5,759 nt of DNA from Christensenella sp. (lineage in GTDB: Bacteria > Bacillota > Clostridia > Christensenellales > Maliibacteriaceae): contig JAHZHV010000085.1 in assembly GCA_019420085.1 (NCBI GenBank), positions 1 to 5,759 of the forward strand. Direction: 5' to 3'. Below, one piece after another: positions 4,752-5,759 of this stretch. A model generated the notes under the pieces. That model did no database searches and was not told where the DNA came from. It saw only the letters and a list, made by a program, of their open reading frames with translations. A program made the position numbers and the translations under genes. Position 1 is the stretch's first letter, and each line of letters opens with the position of its first letter.

Positions 4752-5759
4752 GTGAAAGAAAATATTATTCTGTCCTTTCAGGGCGTATGGGCGCATAAGA
4801 TGCGTTCGTTCCTGACGATGCTGGGCATCATCATCGGCATCGCTTCGATCATCACGATTGTCTCGACCATCAAGGGCGCCAACGAGCAGATCAAGCGCAA
4901 TTTAGTCGGCGCAGGCAACAACGCCGTCGTCGTGCAGCCGTATCAGGAGGATTATCCGATGGATTTCTCCTACAGCAGGCCGCCGGCGGGTATCCGCACG
5001 ATCGACGAGGTCACGCGCAGCGCGCTGGAGAATATCGAGGGCGCGCAGCAGGCGTCGCTGTTTACGATGCGCCAGTACATGGATAACATCTTCTACCAGA
5101 ACACGGCTTTTAACGGCGCGCTTTACGGCGTCGACAGCCATTACATGGACCTGTACGGCTACCGCGTGCTCTACGGGCGCAATTTTACCGACGCCGATTA
5201 TGAAACCGCCGCGAAATTTGCCGTCATCGACGCGCGCGCTGCGCAGACGCTGTTTAACGGTAAAAACGCCGTCGGCCGCGTGATTGAAATTCTGGGGCAG
5301 CCCTTCAGCGTCGTGGGCGTGGTGGAGCTGTCAAAGACATTTGAGCCGACGATCAACTCCATTAACGACTATCACATGTACGCTGATACTTCCGCCGGAC
5401 GCGTGTTTGTCACCTCCAGCGCCTGGCCGATTCTCTACGGCTTTGACGAGCCGCAGTGCGCGGCCGTGCGCGCCGCCTCGACCGACGAGATGACGCGCGT
5501 GTCTCAGCGTGCGGGCGAGATCTTAACCCAGTCGCAGGTGCATCAGACGCTGCAGCAGAATCAGAACATCACCTACAAGGGCCGCGACCTTTTGCAGGAC
5601 GCGCAGAATTTGCAGGAGATTACCAATTCCACCAGCCGCCAGCTTGTCTGGATCGCCAGCATTTCCCTGCTTGTCGGCGGCATCGGCGTGATGAACATCA
5701 TGCTCGTCTCCGTCACCGAGCGCACGCGCGAGATCGGCCTGAAAAAGGCCATCGGCGCA
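4752..5759 (+). CDS. MacB/FtsX-type ABC transporter permease, 3' end beyond window
   Basis: The frame is open from GTG 4752 to the last base, giving 336 residues with no stop. Residues 1-19 (FQGVWAHKMRSF) and the first transmembrane helix (about 20-40, LTMLGIIIGIASII) match the start of MacB-type permeases. Residues about 41-297 form the large extracytoplasmic MacB_PCD-like domain. A second helix (about 299-320, with LLVGGIGVMNIML) leads into SVTERTREIGLKKAIGA, the typical conserved cytoplasmic loop of the family. Full proteins have about 400 residues and four helices, so the last two helices and the stop are missing only because the window ends. It pairs with the ATPase at 2524-3213 and is the presumed docking partner of both adaptors. 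MacB-type permeases work by transmitting ATP-driven motion to the outer domain rather than by a classic channel. Confidence 0.95.
   Translation, partial: MKENIILSFQGVWAHKMRSFLTMLGIIIGIASIITIVSTIKGANEQIKRNLVGAGNNAVVVQPYQEDYPMDFSYSRPPAGIRTIDEVTRSALENIEGAQQASLFTMRQYMDNIFYQNTAFNGALYGVDSHYMDLYGYRVLYGRNFTDADYETAAKFAVIDARAAQTLFNGKNAVGRVIEILGQPFSVVGVVELSKTFEPTINSINDYHMYADTSAGRVFVTSSAWPILYGFDEPQCAAVRAASTDEMTRVSQRAGEILTQSQVHQTLQQNQNITYKGRDLLQDAQNLQEITNSTSRQLVWIASISLLVGGIGVMNIMLVSVTERTREIGLKKAIGA

Noticed and set aside
3537..4796. 419-codon open frame on the - strand
   Set aside because: It lies opposite the second adaptor, whose + strand product has clear family motifs. The antisense product is Arg/His-rich and without domains, a codon-bias shadow.

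Overview
This window looks like chromosomal DNA of a Gram-positive bacterium, most likely a relatively GC-rich member of the Clostridia. Four things suggest this. There are strong AAGGAGG-type ribosome binding sites before every gene, and ATG, TTG and GTG are all used as starts. The MacAB-like exporter has its ATPase and permease on separate genes (the arrangement of Bacillus YknXYZ rather than the fused MacB of Proteobacteria). No outer-membrane channel gene is seen. GC content is roughly 60% by eye. The lineage is an inference from gene style, not from a marker gene.

Bases 1 to about 1050 hold no convincing gene. The segment is packed with degenerate direct repeats of several period lengths (about 142, 38, 95 and a 73/74-bp dispersed pair). 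At least six hairpins in it look like intrinsic terminators: GC-only stems followed by T-runs on the + strand. Two copies of one hairpin differ by a compensatory base pair, which suggests the fold itself is or was maintained. Long open frames exist here, but the repeats move between reading frames, so they are not believable proteins. Bases about 1020-1190 are AT-richer and look like the promoter and structured leader of the operon, with two hairpins and a possible 22-codon leader ORF.

Bases 1191-5759 are one tightly packed + strand operon of four genes: (1) a lipoprotein HlyD/MacA-type adaptor with an acidic, tandemly repeated C-terminal tail; (2) a MacB/LolD-type ABC ATPase with all motifs present; (3) a second, paralogous membrane-anchored adaptor with an extra domain between proline-rich linkers at the tip of its hairpin; and (4) a MacB/FtsX-type permease cut off by the window edge. 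Genes 1/2 overlap by 11 nt, 2/3 by 4 nt (TTGA), and 3/4 are 18 nt apart, so translation is probably coupled. The ATPase should drive conformational cycling of the permease, while the two adaptors form or dock on a periplasm/wall-side conduit. The substrate (antibiotic, peptide, lipid or lipoprotein) cannot be told from the sequence. The most unusual elements are the two non-identical adaptors, the domain insertion in the second one, and the terminator-like repeat array upstream.
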